From the NCBI RefSeq assembly GCF_001545155.1, contig NZ_CP014226.1, positions 2,308,378 to 2,372,377 of the forward strand: DNA of 64,000 nt, written 5' to 3'. The position numbers were made by a program, and so were the translations under genes. Source of the stretch: Halomonas chromatireducens. GTDB taxonomy: Bacteria; Pseudomonadota; Gammaproteobacteria; Pseudomonadales; Halomonadaceae. Under the pieces are notes generated by a model, which had not been told where the DNA came from, ran no database searches, and was given only the letters and a program-made list of their open reading frames with translations. Each line of letters begins with the position of its first letter. The first letter of the stretch is position 1. Below, one piece after another: positions 54,306 to 63,387 of this stretch.

Positions 54306-56725
54306 CAGCTGCGTGCCTTGGGCTTGCGCGGGCCGCGACGACGCTTGCCGCCCTTGCCCTTGCCGCCCTTGGCATCATCCTTGCCGACCTTGGCATCACC
54401 TTTACCACTGCCGGCCGCCGGCGGCGTGGCGTTGCTCGACTCGCCGGCACCTCGGCGTTTGCGAGGCTGTCGCTTGGGGCGCGGCTTCTCGTCCTCCAGG
54501 GCAAAATCGATCTTGCGGTCATCAAGGTCGACACGCGCCACCTGAACGGTGACACCGTCGCCCAGACGGTAGCTCATGCCGGTACGCTCGCCCTTGAGGC
54601 GGTGCTTTTCCGGTTCGTAGTGGTAATAGTCCGAGGGCAGCGATGTGACATGCACCAGCCCTTCCACATAGACCTCATCGAGGCGTACGAAGATGCCGAA
54701 CTGGGTTACCGAGGCGATGGTGCCCTCGTAGACCTCGCCGAGCTTGTCGGACATGAACTCGCACTTCAGCCAGTCCTCGACGTCCCGGGTGGCGTCATCG
54801 GCGCGACGCTCGGTCATGGAGCAGTGTTCCCCCAGCTCGAGCATCTGCTCGAAGGTATAGGGACACCACTTGCTGGGCGGCTCCACCTTGCCGCCTTCAG
54901 CACGCAGCACCGTGGCGGTCTGGCGCGGCCCACGAATGACAGAGCGGATGGCCCGGTGTACCAGCAGGTCGGGATAGCGGCGGATCGGCGATGTGAAGTG
55001 GGCATAGGCCGGATAGGCCAGGCCAAAGTGGCCTTCATTGTGCGGCGAATAGACCGCCCGGCTCATGGAGCGCAGCATCACGGTCTGGATCACGTCGGAA
55101 TCGGGACGATCCTTGATCACCTCGGCCAGGTCACGATAATCCTCCGGGCTCGGGTCGTCACCACCGCCCAGCGACAGCCCCAGCTCGTTGAGGAACAGGC
55201 GCAGCTTATCCAGGCGCTCCGGCGAGGGCTTCTCGTGGATACGATACAACGCCGGCAGATCGTGCTTGTCGAGGAAGCGGGCGGTGGCCACGTTGGCCGC
55301 CAGCATGCACTCCTCGATGATCTTGTGGGCATCGTTGCGCGAGCGCGGCACGATCTTCTCGATCTTGCGCTCCTCGTTGAAGAGAATCGCCGTCTCGGTG
55401 GTCTCGAAATCGATGGCGCCACGGGCCACGCGGGCCTCGCGCAGCAGCCGATAGAGCGAATGCAGGTTCTGCAGCGAAGGCACCAGGGCGCGATACTCCT
55501 CGCGCAGCGCATCCCCCTCCGCGCTCTCCTCGTCGAGGATGGCGGCGACCTTGTTATAGGTCAGCCGCGCATGCGACTGGAATACCGCCTCGTAGAAGCG
55601 ATAGCGACTGATGGCACCGGACTGGGAGATATTCATCTCGCAGACCAGCGCCAGTCGGTCGACGCTGGGGTTCAGCGAGCAGAGCCCGTTGGAGAGCAGC
55701 TCCGGCAGCATGGGCACGACCTGGCCGGGGAAATAGACCGAATTGCCGCGGGTGATCGCCTCCTCGTCGAGGGCGCTGCCGGGTCTCACATAGTGCGAGA
55801 CGTCGGCAATGGCCACCAGCAGCTTCCAACTGCCCGACTTCGTCTTCCAGGCACAGACGGCATCGTCGAAATCCTTGGCCGACTCATCGTCGATGGTGAC
55901 GAAAGGAACATCGCGCAGATCGATGCGATGCTGCTTGTCGGCATCCACCACCTCGGCCGACATCCCGGCGATCTCATCCTGTACATCCGGCGGGAACTCC
56001 GAGGGGATCTCGTAGCTACGAATGGCGATATCGATCTCCATCCCCGGATCCATGCGCTCGCCGAGCACCTCGACCACCTCACCGACCGGCTGCACCCGGG
56101 TCTCCGGCTGCTGGACGATCTTTGCCGAAATCACCTGTCCATCCTTGGCGCCGCCACAGGCACTATGGGGAATGATCACTTCCTGGGTAATGCGCGGATT
56201 CTCCGGAATCAGCACGCCGAACTCGGAAGTATTGGCGCGGTAGACGCCGACGATGGTCTGCGTATTACGGGACAGCACCTCGGCTATCGTCGCCTCGTCG
56301 CGTCCTCGCCGGTCGCGACCGCTGACCCTGGCCAGCACGGCATCGCCATGGAAGACACGGCGCATCTGGCGTGGCGGCAGGACCAGGTCAGGCTTCTTGC
56401 CATCGTCACGAAGCAGGAAGCCGAATCCATCGCGATGGCCAAGCACCTTGCCCTTGATCAGGTCCAGCTTGTCGATCAACGCGTAGGCACCGGCGCGGTT
56501 GCGCAGCACCTGGCCGTCACGCTCCATGGCCGCAAGCCGACGGCGCACCGCCTCCTGGAGCTCCTCGTCGTCGAGGCCCAGCATACGGCTCATGTTCTCA
56601 TGGGAAACCGGCTTGCCGTGCTCTTCCATTCTAGACAGCAGGTATTCGCGGCTGGGGGCGGGCTTGTCGTACTTATGGGCCTCGCGGCTGGCGTGCGGGT
56701 CGTCGCTGAGCGTCCAGTGGGTCAT
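54305..56725 (-). CDS. rnr: Ribonuclease R
   Basis: Processive 3'-5' exoribonuclease for structured RNA. The 806 residues contain an N-terminal helix-turn-helix-like part, two cold-shock domains (about 85-245), the RNB domain with catalytic aspartates in DDESAKDFDDAV near residue 275, an S1 domain (about 640-725; YEGTIASVTQFGIFV), and a long Lys/Arg/Gly-rich tail (about 740-806) typical of gammaproteobacterial RNase R. It starts the rnr-rlmB-rpsF order; the three tRNA-Leu genes lie divergently upstream. Confidence 0.97.
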   Translation of the reverse strand: MTHWTLSDDPHASREAHKYDKPAPSREYLLSRMEEHGKPVSHENMSRMLGLDDEELQEAVRRRLAAMERDGQVLRNRAGAYALIDKLDLIKGKVLGHRDGFGFLLRDDGKKPDLVLPPRQMRRVFHGDAVLARVSGRDRRGRDEATIAEVLSRNTQTIVGVYRANTSEFGVLIPENPRITQEVIIPHSACGGAKDGQVISAKIVQQPETRVQPVGEVVEVLGERMDPGMEIDIAIRSYEIPSEFPPDVQDEIAGMSAEVVDADKQHRIDLRDVPFVTIDDESAKDFDDAVCAWKTKSGSWKLLVAIADVSHYVRPGSALDEEAITRGNSVYFPGQVVPMLPELLSNGLCSLNPSVDRLALVCEMNISQSGAISRYRFYEAVFQSHARLTYNKVAAILDEESAEGDALREEYRALVPSLQNLHSLYRLLREARVARGAIDFETTETAILFNEERKIEKIVPRSRNDAHKIIEECMLAANVATARFLDKHDLPALYRIHEKPSPERLDKLRLFLNELGLSLGGGDDPSPEDYRDLAEVIKDRPDSDVIQTVMLRSMSRAVYSPHNEGHFGLAYPAYAHFTSPIRRYPDLLVHRAIRSVIRGPRQTATVLRAEGGKVEPPSKWCPYTFEQMLELGEHCSMTERRADDATRDVEDWLKCEFMSDKLGEVYEGTIASVTQFGIFVRLDEVYVEGLVHVTSLPSDYYHYEPEKHRLKGERTGMSYRLGDGVTVQVARVDLDDRKIDFALEDEKPRPKRQPRKRRGAGESSNATPPAAGSGKGDAKVGKDDAKGGKGKGGKRRRGPRKPKARS

Positions 56726-56919
56726 GCGTAGGGCATCCTTGGCAACGTCGGGGACAGCGTTCTCGGGAGGGCGCAGGCAGTGCGCCGCGGGCGTAGGTTC
56801 TTGCTATTAGGCTCTATTGTCATGGGCGCAGTATAGCGCCGGCGGGGAAACTACCCAACCATCGCCGGTTACATGCCCCCTTGGCATGACAAAATTATCC
56901 TGCCGCCCTCTTCCCGGCC

Positions 56920-56947
56920 TTGCAATGAGCCCGAAATTGGGTAAGAT
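56920..56947 (+). promoter_or_regulatory. Promoter of the tRNA-Leu cluster
   Basis: TTGCAA (56920-56925) and TAAGAT (56942-56947) with a 16-bp spacer lie directly before the first tRNA gene. The following stretch ACGCGTCGCC is GC-rich, as in the discriminators of stringently controlled stable RNA promoters. The 233 bp between rnr and the first tRNA contain nothing else that I recognise. Confidence 0.7.
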
Positions 56948-56958
56948 ACGCGTCGCCT

Positions 56959-57045
56959 GCCCAGATGGCGGAATTGGTAGACGCGCTAGCTTCAGGTGCT
57001 AGTGTCCGTAAGGACGTGGAGGTTCAAGTCCTCTTCTGGGCACCA
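56959..57045 (+). tRNA. tRNA-Leu (CAG), copy 1
   Basis: An 87-nt gene with encoded CCA. The acceptor arms GCCCAGA and TCTGGGC pair, the anticodon stem CTAGC/GCTAG encloses a loop with CAG, which reads CUG, and a long class II variable arm (GTCCGTAAGGAC) and the TTCAAGT loop are present. It differs from copies 2 and 3 in the acceptor (A-T in place of G-C) and in the variable arm. Confidence 0.97.
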
Positions 57046-57120
57046 TCGATACCTGCCGTAAAAGGCCGGCTATCAGGGAGTTCGCTCCCCTGCTCTTTAT
57101 CAGTTCAGTCGTTCGTGTTC

Positions 57121-57207
57121 GCCCAGGTGGCGGAATTGGTAGACGCGCTAGCTTCAGGTGCTAGTATCCGTATGGATGTGGAGGTTCAAGTCCTCTCCTG
57201 GGCACCA
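57121..57207 (+). tRNA. tRNA-Leu (CAG), copy 2
   Basis: An 87-nt class II tRNA gene with encoded CCA, acceptor GCCCAGG/CCTGGGC, anticodon CAG and variable arm ATCCGTATGGAT. It follows copy 1 by 75 bp and belongs to the same transcript, from the promoter at 56920 to the terminator at 57468. Confidence 0.97.
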
Positions 57208-57311
57208 TGGCCTTTCAGCAGGCAATGCCCGGCGATCACGACGACAATCGAACCGGTAGTTTGATGAAGAACTGGATTGGCGAAGCGGTAAACACAGCAA
57301 CAGCATGATGC

Positions 57312-57398
57312 GCCCAGGTGGCGGAATTGGTAGACGCGCTAGCTTCAGGTGCTAGTATCCGTATGGATGTGGAGGTTCAAGTCCTCTCCTGGGCACCA
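57312..57398 (+). tRNA. tRNA-Leu (CAG), copy 3
   Basis: Identical to copy 2 over all 87 nt, 104 bp after it. CUG is the main leucine codon in this GC-rich genome, which explains three copies of the isoacceptor. The terminator at 57468 ends the cluster. Confidence 0.97.
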
Positions 57399-57467
57399 CT
57401 GCTTTTTTTCAAGTACGCGTCATGCAAGCTGTTAATGCCGATAGCACCAAAAGAAAGTGACCCAAGA

Positions 57468-57492
57468 AACCGCGACCAATCGCGGTTTTTTT
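57468..57492 (+). terminator. Rho-independent terminator of the tRNA-Leu cluster
   Basis: AACCGCGA and TCGCGGTT form an 8-bp stem with a 4-nt loop, followed by a T-run. On the minus strand it may also help to end the transcript of the third Mrp cluster, whose last gene stops at 57564. Confidence 0.85.
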
Positions 57493-57563
57493 GTGCCAGT
57501 CAATCGCTGCTCCAGGCTGCCTCCCTGCGAAGAGACGCTACTTCGACCTCACTCAGACTGCGC

Positions 57564-59279
57564 TCAGATGTAATAGAGCAGCAGGGTAACCGTCAGCAAA
57601 ACAGCCACCCAGAGCACCATACTGCCGGTAGGCCAGGTGCGGGCCAGAATGCCCTTTGGGCCATGAAATCGCAGGGCCTGGGCGACGATGCTGCGCAACG
57701 GCCAGCGCATGGCATCGAGCAGGTTGCGCCACACGGCCGTGACGTGACGGTGAATGACGCCGACGGCGCGTGGTGCCGCTACACGATAGAACCAATCCGT
57801 GTCGAGGGTGATCTTGTCCTTGGGCGCCATGAACCTCAGCAGGACGAAAAAGACCAGGCCGACGAACGAGAGTAACTGCAGGTCCCAGAAGACATGAGCC
57901 AGCGTATAGGCGTTGTAGCCGACCGGCTGATGCGGAAGCATCTGGTACAACCACTGGGGGTTAACGCCGATAAAAAGGCAGAAGAAAGCCGCAATTCCCA
58001 TGGCAATCAGCATATTGGTCGGTGCCTCACGAGGCCGCAGTCCGCTATCGCGTCCCATGAAGGCGAACCAGGGCAGCTTGAGCCCCACGCTGAGGAAGGT
58101 GCCTGCCGACGCCAGTGAGAGAACCAGCCAGACAAGTGCCGCTCGCTGGTCGGCATAGGCCTCGAGGATCATTGTCTTGCTGACAAAGCCGCTCGTCAGC
58201 GGCAGCGCTGAAATCGAGAATGCCGCAATCATGTAGAACATGAACGTCAGCGGCATGTGGCGGTACAGCCCTCCCAACTCGGTCAGCTTCGTGCGGCCGG
58301 TCATATGGATAATGGCACCGGCACTCATGAACAGCAGGGCTTTGTAGAGGATATGGGTGTAGGCATGGGCTGCGGAGCCATTGAGGGCCATCGCGGTACC
58401 CAGGCCGATGCCGGCCACCATGAAGCCGACCTGACTGATGATGTGATAGGCGAGCAGCCGGCGAATATTGTTGGCCAGCACCGCATAGGTGACCCCCCAG
58501 AGTGTCATCAGAGTACCCAGCCAGATCAGCAGTTCGGTTTCGGGAAACCCGCGGATCAGGGTGTATACCGCCGTCTTGGTGGTAAAGGCGCACAGAAATA
58601 CCGCTCCGGTCACCGTGGTTTCCGGATAGGCATCGGTGAGCCAGGCGTGCAGGGGCGGCACCGCAGCATTGATGATGAAACCAAGCAGGATCAGCCAGAA
58701 TGCGGGGCTTCCGGCCTCAATGGCATCGAAGCTCAGACTCCCGGTCTGCGTGTAATAGATCACGATACCGGCCAGCAGCAGAACGCCGCTGACCGCATGT
58801 ACCATCAGGTAGCGGAAACCGGCAGCAAGCGAGGCGGCCCGGCGATTACGCCAGATCAGCCAGACCGAGGAGAGCATCATCAGCTCCCAGAAGACATAGA
58901 GCGTGACGAGATCTCCGGCAAACACCACGCCCATGGCTGAGCCCGCGTAAATCAGAGCGGCCGTATGCTGGATGGTGTCACGCACGTGCAGCGCATAGAT
59001 GGCCCCCACCAGGGCCATGATGGCAAATACATGGGCGAACACCAGACTCAGCGAATCGACCCGGCCCAGGGTCATCTGCATATTCAGAAATTCAAAGCTG
59101 CCATGAGTACCGGGAGTACTGCCCAGCACCGCGACAAGAGCCAGCCCGGGTGCGGCCAGGAGCACCAGCTTCTGCGCCCCGCCACGCAGAACCGCCACCA
59201 GCAAGCCGCCCAGGATCAGCACCACGGAGGGTGAGAGCCATTCGATGAAAGGCCAGTTGATCACGAACCACTCATGCAT
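57564..59279 (-). CDS. Antiporter-like (NuoL/MrpD-type) subunit with altered TM7 lysine, cluster 3
   Basis: A 571-residue proton-translocating-type membrane subunit with about 14 helices and a C-terminal extension (about 480-571) that ends in one more helix, as in NuoL-like proteins (LDTDWFYR near residue 490). The TM5 Glu is kept (Glu132 in LYVFWELMMLSSVW) and the TM8 Lys (Lys235 in AFTTKTAVY), but the TM7 Lys is replaced by Asn204 (GFIINAAVPPLHAWL). It is the last gene of cluster 3, 41 bp after the small unknown gene. The antiporter annotation is by family; its transport role is open. Confidence 0.85.
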   Translation of the reverse strand: MHEWFVINWPFIEWLSPSVVLILGGLLVAVLRGGAQKLVLLAAPGLALVAVLGSTPGTHGSFEFLNMQMTLGRVDSLSLVFAHVFAIMALVGAIYALHVRDTIQHTAALIYAGSAMGVVFAGDLVTLYVFWELMMLSSVWLIWRNRRAASLAAGFRYLMVHAVSGVLLLAGIVIYYTQTGSLSFDAIEAGSPAFWLILLGFIINAAVPPLHAWLTDAYPETTVTGAVFLCAFTTKTAVYTLIRGFPETELLIWLGTLMTLWGVTYAVLANNIRRLLAYHIISQVGFMVAGIGLGTAMALNGSAAHAYTHILYKALLFMSAGAIIHMTGRTKLTELGGLYRHMPLTFMFYMIAAFSISALPLTSGFVSKTMILEAYADQRAALVWLVLSLASAGTFLSVGLKLPWFAFMGRDSGLRPREAPTNMLIAMGIAAFFCLFIGVNPQWLYQMLPHQPVGYNAYTLAHVFWDLQLLSFVGLVFFVLLRFMAPKDKITLDTDWFYRVAAPRAVGVIHRHVTAVWRNLLDAMRWPLRSIVAQALRFHGPKGILARTWPTGSMVLWVAVLLTVTLLLYYI

Positions 59280-59319
59280 GACGGCTGTTCCCTCAATGGT
59301 TGGCTAAATCCAGCTCGGC

Positions 59320-59631
59320 TCAAGACAAGTCGTCTCTACCCCGTGCCTTGGTGGCTTCATCGAGCGTCCGGTAGGGCGCCAGCTCATTGTCATAATACGA
59401 CTCCCGGCGATAGACCAGCCCCAGGCCCAGCGCCTTGGCCAGGCCGATGAGGATAAGGCATGCCAGCACCCCAAACAGGGCGCCGAATCCGCCCCATGTT
59501 TCCCAGGGAAAGCGATCGTAGCCGGAAGGGATCAGCAGGTCCGCGATGACCAATGCCGCCATGGCAGCCAGCAGCGTCCGTTTCAACCGTGTGGCATTGC
59601 GTACCAGTCGATCGAGCAGTTTGACGAGCAT
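59320..59631 (-). CDS. Small two-helix membrane protein of Mrp cluster 3
   Basis: A 103-residue protein with two hydrophobic segments (about 19-34 and 48-68) and a charged C-terminal tail containing YRRESYYDNELAPYR. I do not recognise it among Mrp, Mbh or Nuo subunits. The first 20 residues are basic, so both ends are probably cytoplasmic. It lies 21 bp downstream of one antiporter-like gene and 40 bp upstream of another, in the same direction, so it is probably made with the complex. Confidence 0.75.
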   Translation of the reverse strand: MLVKLLDRLVRNATRLKRTLLAAMAALVIADLLIPSGYDRFPWETWGGFGALFGVLACLILIGLAKALGLGLVYRRESYYDNELAPYRTLDEATKARGRDDLS

Positions 59632-59652
59632 GTAACCCCCGGTTCCTGGGTA

Positions 59653-61101
59653 TCAATTTCCAAAAATTCCGCCAAGCATGGTGCGTAGCGGGTCCGCCGC
59701 CAGAAACAGCGCGATGCAGCCCAGCGCCGTGATGCACAGTGGCACCACGCACAGCAACGGTGCCTCCCTGATCCCACCACTTCCCCCCTCCTTTGGCGGC
59801 ATCAGAAATGCTCTGACTACCGGCCTCAGGAGATAGGCGATATTGAGCAGGGTACTCAGCATAATCACCAGGACCATCAGAAGTTGCCCGCTGTCGGCCG
59901 CCCCCAGCACCAGATGCCATTTGCTCCATAGCCCGCCCATGGGAGGTACGCCGATCACCGCCAGCGCTCCGAGCAGGTAGGCGCCCATGGTGAAAGGCAT
60001 GCGTCGCCCGAGGCCATCCATCTCGCTGATATTCACCTTCTTGCTGGCCACATAGATGGCGCCGGCACAGAAGAACAGGGTGATCTTGCCAAAGGCGTGC
60101 ATGACGATATGCATGCCGCCGCCGATGGCCGCCAACTCATGGGCCAGCATCGCACCCAGCGTGATGTAGGAGAGCTGGCTGACCGTGGAGTAGGCCAACC
60201 GGGCCTTGAGGTTGTCCTTTTGCAGCGCCACGAGCGATGCCGACAGCAAGGAGAAGGCGGCGATATACATCAATAGTTCCGCACTCCAGAGCTCGCGGAG
60301 ATAATCCTGGCCGAAAATGTAAGTGCTCACCTTGAGTACGGTAAACACGCCGGCCTTGACCACCGCCACGGCATGCAACAGGGCGGACACAGGAGTCGGG
60401 GCCACCATGGCGGCAGGCAGCCAGCGGTGAAACGGCATTAAGGCAGCCTTGCCGATACCGTAGACATAGAGCAGCAGGAGCAGCGCTCCCAGGCCATGGC
60501 TGACATTACCCTCCATGATCCCGCCTTCGGTGAAACTCAAGGAGCCGGTCAGCCACCAGGTGGCAACGATTGCCACCAGTTGGAACCCGATGGAAGTACC
60601 GAGTAGTAGTCCCAGGTAGGTACGCGCCCCTTTCTGGGCTGCCCGGTTGCCTTTGTGTGCCACCAGCGGATAGGTGGAAAGCGTCAGCACCTCGTAGAAA
60701 ATGAAAAGCGTGAACATGTTCTCGGCAAAGGCAATTCCCATGACCGAGAACAGTGCCACGGCGAAACAGGCGTGAAAGCGTGTCTGCTTGCTCTCCCTGG
60801 CCCCGCGCATGTACCCAATGGCGTACAGCGAGGTGATGATCCAGAGACTGGAGGCCACCAGAGCGAAGATCATGCCGAGCGGCTCGGCCTCGAAGGCCAT
60901 GCTCAGGCCGGGCAAGAGCTCAATCAGGGTGATGGCCGGTCGCTCGTCCGCCAGAACAGCAGGCAATATCTGCAGGACCGTGATGAACAACAGCACGGCA
61001 ACGGCCACCATCAGACCATCACGAAGATTGGGACGGCGGCCACTCAGCGCAATCACCACCGCACCCACCACGGGGATAGCCAGGGTGAGCGGAATCGCCA
61101 T
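59653..61101 (-). CDS. Antiporter-like (MrpD/NuoM/N-type) subunit 2, cluster 3
   Basis: A 482-residue subunit with about 14 helices. TM5 keeps Glu in FTLFIFYEVLTLSTYPLV, TM7 keeps Lys in GIGKAALMPFHRWLP and TM8 keeps Lys in VAVVKAGVFTV. The ATG at 61101 is chosen for a GGAAG site 6 nt upstream; the ATG four codons earlier (61113) has none, and the longer frame overlaps the upstream gene. It belongs with the neighbouring genes to the third Mrp-related complex. Confidence 0.88.
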   Translation of the reverse strand: MAIPLTLAIPVVGAVVIALSGRRPNLRDGLMVAVAVLLFITVLQILPAVLADERPAITLIELLPGLSMAFEAEPLGMIFALVASSLWIITSLYAIGYMRGARESKQTRFHACFAVALFSVMGIAFAENMFTLFIFYEVLTLSTYPLVAHKGNRAAQKGARTYLGLLLGTSIGFQLVAIVATWWLTGSLSFTEGGIMEGNVSHGLGALLLLLYVYGIGKAALMPFHRWLPAAMVAPTPVSALLHAVAVVKAGVFTVLKVSTYIFGQDYLRELWSAELLMYIAAFSLLSASLVALQKDNLKARLAYSTVSQLSYITLGAMLAHELAAIGGGMHIVMHAFGKITLFFCAGAIYVASKKVNISEMDGLGRRMPFTMGAYLLGALAVIGVPPMGGLWSKWHLVLGAADSGQLLMVLVIMLSTLLNIAYLLRPVVRAFLMPPKEGGSGGIREAPLLCVVPLCITALGCIALFLAADPLRTMLGGIFGN

Positions 61102-61127
61102 AGCGGCTTCCATGAACGGGAACGGAC

Positions 61128-62618
61128 TCACCGGTAACCTCCCATCAATGTCTCGGCGGCACGCTCGGCCAGGCCCACCGGCAGGGAAGTCTCGATACCG
61201 AAGTAGAGGCAAGCGAGTGTAAGAAACCAGGTGGGAAGGAGCAGCGACAGGGGCGCCTCACGCACCTGGATTCGCCTTAGCGGTGCACGAAAAAAAGCCA
61301 CTTCCACGACCCGCCAGACGTAGAGCAAGGCCAGCACGGACGTACCCAGCAAGAAGACCGCAATTGGCCAGAGCCCTCCGTCCAGAGCCGCGAGAATCAG
61401 ATGCCACTTGGTGACGAAGCCTGCTGTCAGCGGGACACCGATGAGGGATAGCCCTGCAATGACGAAGGCCGTCATGGTCCAGGGCATCCGCTGCCCGGCC
61501 CCCGTCATATGCACAAGTGAAACGCCGCCAAGACGATAGGCAATACAGCCCAGCGCCATGAACAGAGCTGCCTTGGTAATCGCGTGGTTGAAGAGGTGCA
61601 GTACCGAGGCCATCAGCCCCAGCGTACTGGCAAAGCTGATGCCCAGAATGATGTAGCCCACTTGAGCCACGCTGGAGTAAGCAAACATGCGCTTGATATT
61701 GGTATGGAATATGGCAACGATGGAGGGTATCAGGATGCCGAGCATTGCCAGCGGCATCAGCAACAGATTCATTTCGAGTTCATTGAAACTCAGCTCATAG
61801 CCAAACACGCCGAAAATGAAGCGCATCAGCACATAGATGGCCACCTTGGTTGCCGTCGCGGAAAGGAACACCGTGACCATTGACGGGGCAAAGGCATAGG
61901 CATTGGGCAGCCAAAGGTGTAGCGGAAAGAGTGCCAGCTTCAGCGAGATCCCAACCACGATAAAGGCCAGCGCAGCACGCACTGTTCTGGTGTCGTTGAC
62001 TTCCGGCAGCCTCACGGACAGGTCCACCAGGTTCAGGGTGCCTGTCATGATGTAGAGAAAGCCGATACCGATGAGCAGGAAGGTAGTCCCGATCGTTCCC
62101 ATCATCAGATATTGATAGGAAGCCATCACGGCCCGACGCTCGCGACCCGTGGCGATGAGCGAATAAGACGCCAGGGCGGCAATCTCGAAGAAGACGAAGA
62201 TATTGAAGGCATCACCGGTGATGGTGATGCCCAGTAGCCCACAATTGGCCAGCAGGAAGGCAGCATAGAAGAAGCAATGCTTGTCCTCTCGAACCTCATT
62301 CGCCACGCTGAGCCGTGCGAAAGGCATGACCACCGCGCTGATGAAACTGATCACCAGCAGAACCAGGATATTGACCGCGTCCACCCGGTACTCGATCCCC
62401 ACCGGCGGCAACCAGCCTCCCATGTGGTAGGTGACGACGCCTTCAGCCTGGACACGGATCAGCAACAGAAGGGTAATGGTCAGGGTCAGCCAGCTTGTCA
62501 GGGTGGCAGTCGCCCAGGCAGCACGTGGCGAGCGGGCCATGAGCATCACCAGCGGTGCCACCAGCATGGGAACAATGACCTGGAGCGCCGGCAAATGAAG
62601 CTGAACCAGCCCCATCAC
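61128..62618 (-). CDS. Antiporter-like (MrpD-type) subunit 1, cluster 3
   Basis: A 496-residue subunit, the most MrpD-like of the three. TM5 Glu lies in FNIFVFFEIAALASYSLI, TM7 Lys in GISLKLALFPLHLWLP, TM8 Lys in ATATKVAIYVLMR, and TM12 Lys in GFVTKWHLI. It overlaps the upstream MnhC-type gene by four bases (ATGA), so the order C-D matches Mrp operons. Followed by subunit 2 after 26 bp. Confidence 0.92.
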   Translation of the reverse strand: MMGLVQLHLPALQVIVPMLVAPLVMLMARSPRAAWATATLTSWLTLTITLLLLIRVQAEGVVTYHMGGWLPPVGIEYRVDAVNILVLLVISFISAVVMPFARLSVANEVREDKHCFFYAAFLLANCGLLGITITGDAFNIFVFFEIAALASYSLIATGRERRAVMASYQYLMMGTIGTTFLLIGIGFLYIMTGTLNLVDLSVRLPEVNDTRTVRAALAFIVVGISLKLALFPLHLWLPNAYAFAPSMVTVFLSATATKVAIYVLMRFIFGVFGYELSFNELEMNLLLMPLAMLGILIPSIVAIFHTNIKRMFAYSSVAQVGYIILGISFASTLGLMASVLHLFNHAITKAALFMALGCIAYRLGGVSLVHMTGAGQRMPWTMTAFVIAGLSLIGVPLTAGFVTKWHLILAALDGGLWPIAVFLLGTSVLALLYVWRVVEVAFFRAPLRRIQVREAPLSLLLPTWFLTLACLYFGIETSLPVGLAERAAETLMGGYR

Positions 62619-62968
62619 TGCGCCTCATCCTGAGCGTGGATCTCGTCCTCCTCGATGGTGCCGTAGAGCTCATGAATGCGCACCACCAGGGCAAGCCCCA
62701 CGGCGGTCAGGGCCACACCGACCACGATCGCCGTCAAGATGAGCACATGAGGCAAAGGGTTGGAGTAATCGCTCACGCCCTCTACATAAATCGGTGCGGT
62801 ACCCCCATCCAACTTGGCCAGGCTGATGAAGAAGATGAATACGGAGGTCTGAAAAATATTCAGTCCTACGATCTTCTTGATCAGGTTGCCTTGGGCAATA
62901 ACGATGTAGAACCCCACCATCATGAGCACCACAACGACCCAATAGTTATAAAATCCAATCCACTCCAT
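62615..62968 (-). CDS. MrpC/NuoK-type subunit, cluster 3
   Basis: A 117-residue three-helix protein with NLIKKIVGLNIFQTSVFIF and NPLPHVLILTAIVVGVA, the MrpC signatures. The C-terminal tail is acidic (IEEDEIHAQDEAQ). Its ATG overlaps the stop of the B-type gene by one base, and its stop overlaps the D-type start. Confidence 0.92.
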   Translation of the reverse strand: MEWIGFYNYWVVVVLMMVGFYIVIAQGNLIKKIVGLNIFQTSVFIFFISLAKLDGGTAPIYVEGVSDYSNPLPHVLILTAIVVGVALTAVGLALVVRIHELYGTIEEDEIHAQDEAQ

Positions 62969-63387
62969 TACTCCCGCTCCCGGCCGGCAAAGGCATAGAA
63001 CAGGGTGAGGGCAACAGCAGCAACGGTAATGCCCACGCCTAGCTCGATGCCGATGATCCCAAGGGTTTCGCCTGCCTGATCATTCGCCAGCAGAACCTTG
63101 TATTCCAGAAACTGTCCGCCCAGCAGAATGCAAGCCAGGCCGAAGCCGATATAGAGAAGGACGCCGAAGGCAGCCAGGAACCGGGCCACCTCTGGGGGGA
63201 TGGCATCCTGCGCCACATCCAATCCGAAGATGAGGCTGAAGATGATGAAGCCCGCTGAGAAGATGATGCCCGCCTGGAAGCCGCCTCCGGGGCTGTACTC
63301 TCCATGGAACTGGATATACAGCGCATAGATCACGATGAGTGGAATCATGATCTTGGTAACGATCCGCAGAACGATGTGATGTTTCAC
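62968..63387 (-). CDS. MrpB (MnhB)-type subunit, cluster 3
   Basis: A 139-residue four-helix protein with [19 protein letters not shown] near residue 28, the MnhB signature. The TM4 region ([19 protein letters not shown]) is as in other MnhB proteins. The start overlaps the preceding MrpA-type gene by four bases. Confidence 0.92.
   Translation of the reverse strand: MKHHIVLRIVTKIMIPLIVIYALYIQFHGEYSPGGGFQAGIIFSAGFIIFSLIFGLDVAQDAIPPEVARFLAAFGVLLYIGFGLACILLGGQFLEYKVLLANDQAGETLGIIGIELGVGITVAAVALTLFYAFAGRERE

Noticed and set aside
54602..56731. A 709-codon open frame antisense to rnr
   Set aside because: It lies wholly opposite RNase R, whose domains are all recognisable; long antisense frames are common in GC-rich genes. 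No family features.
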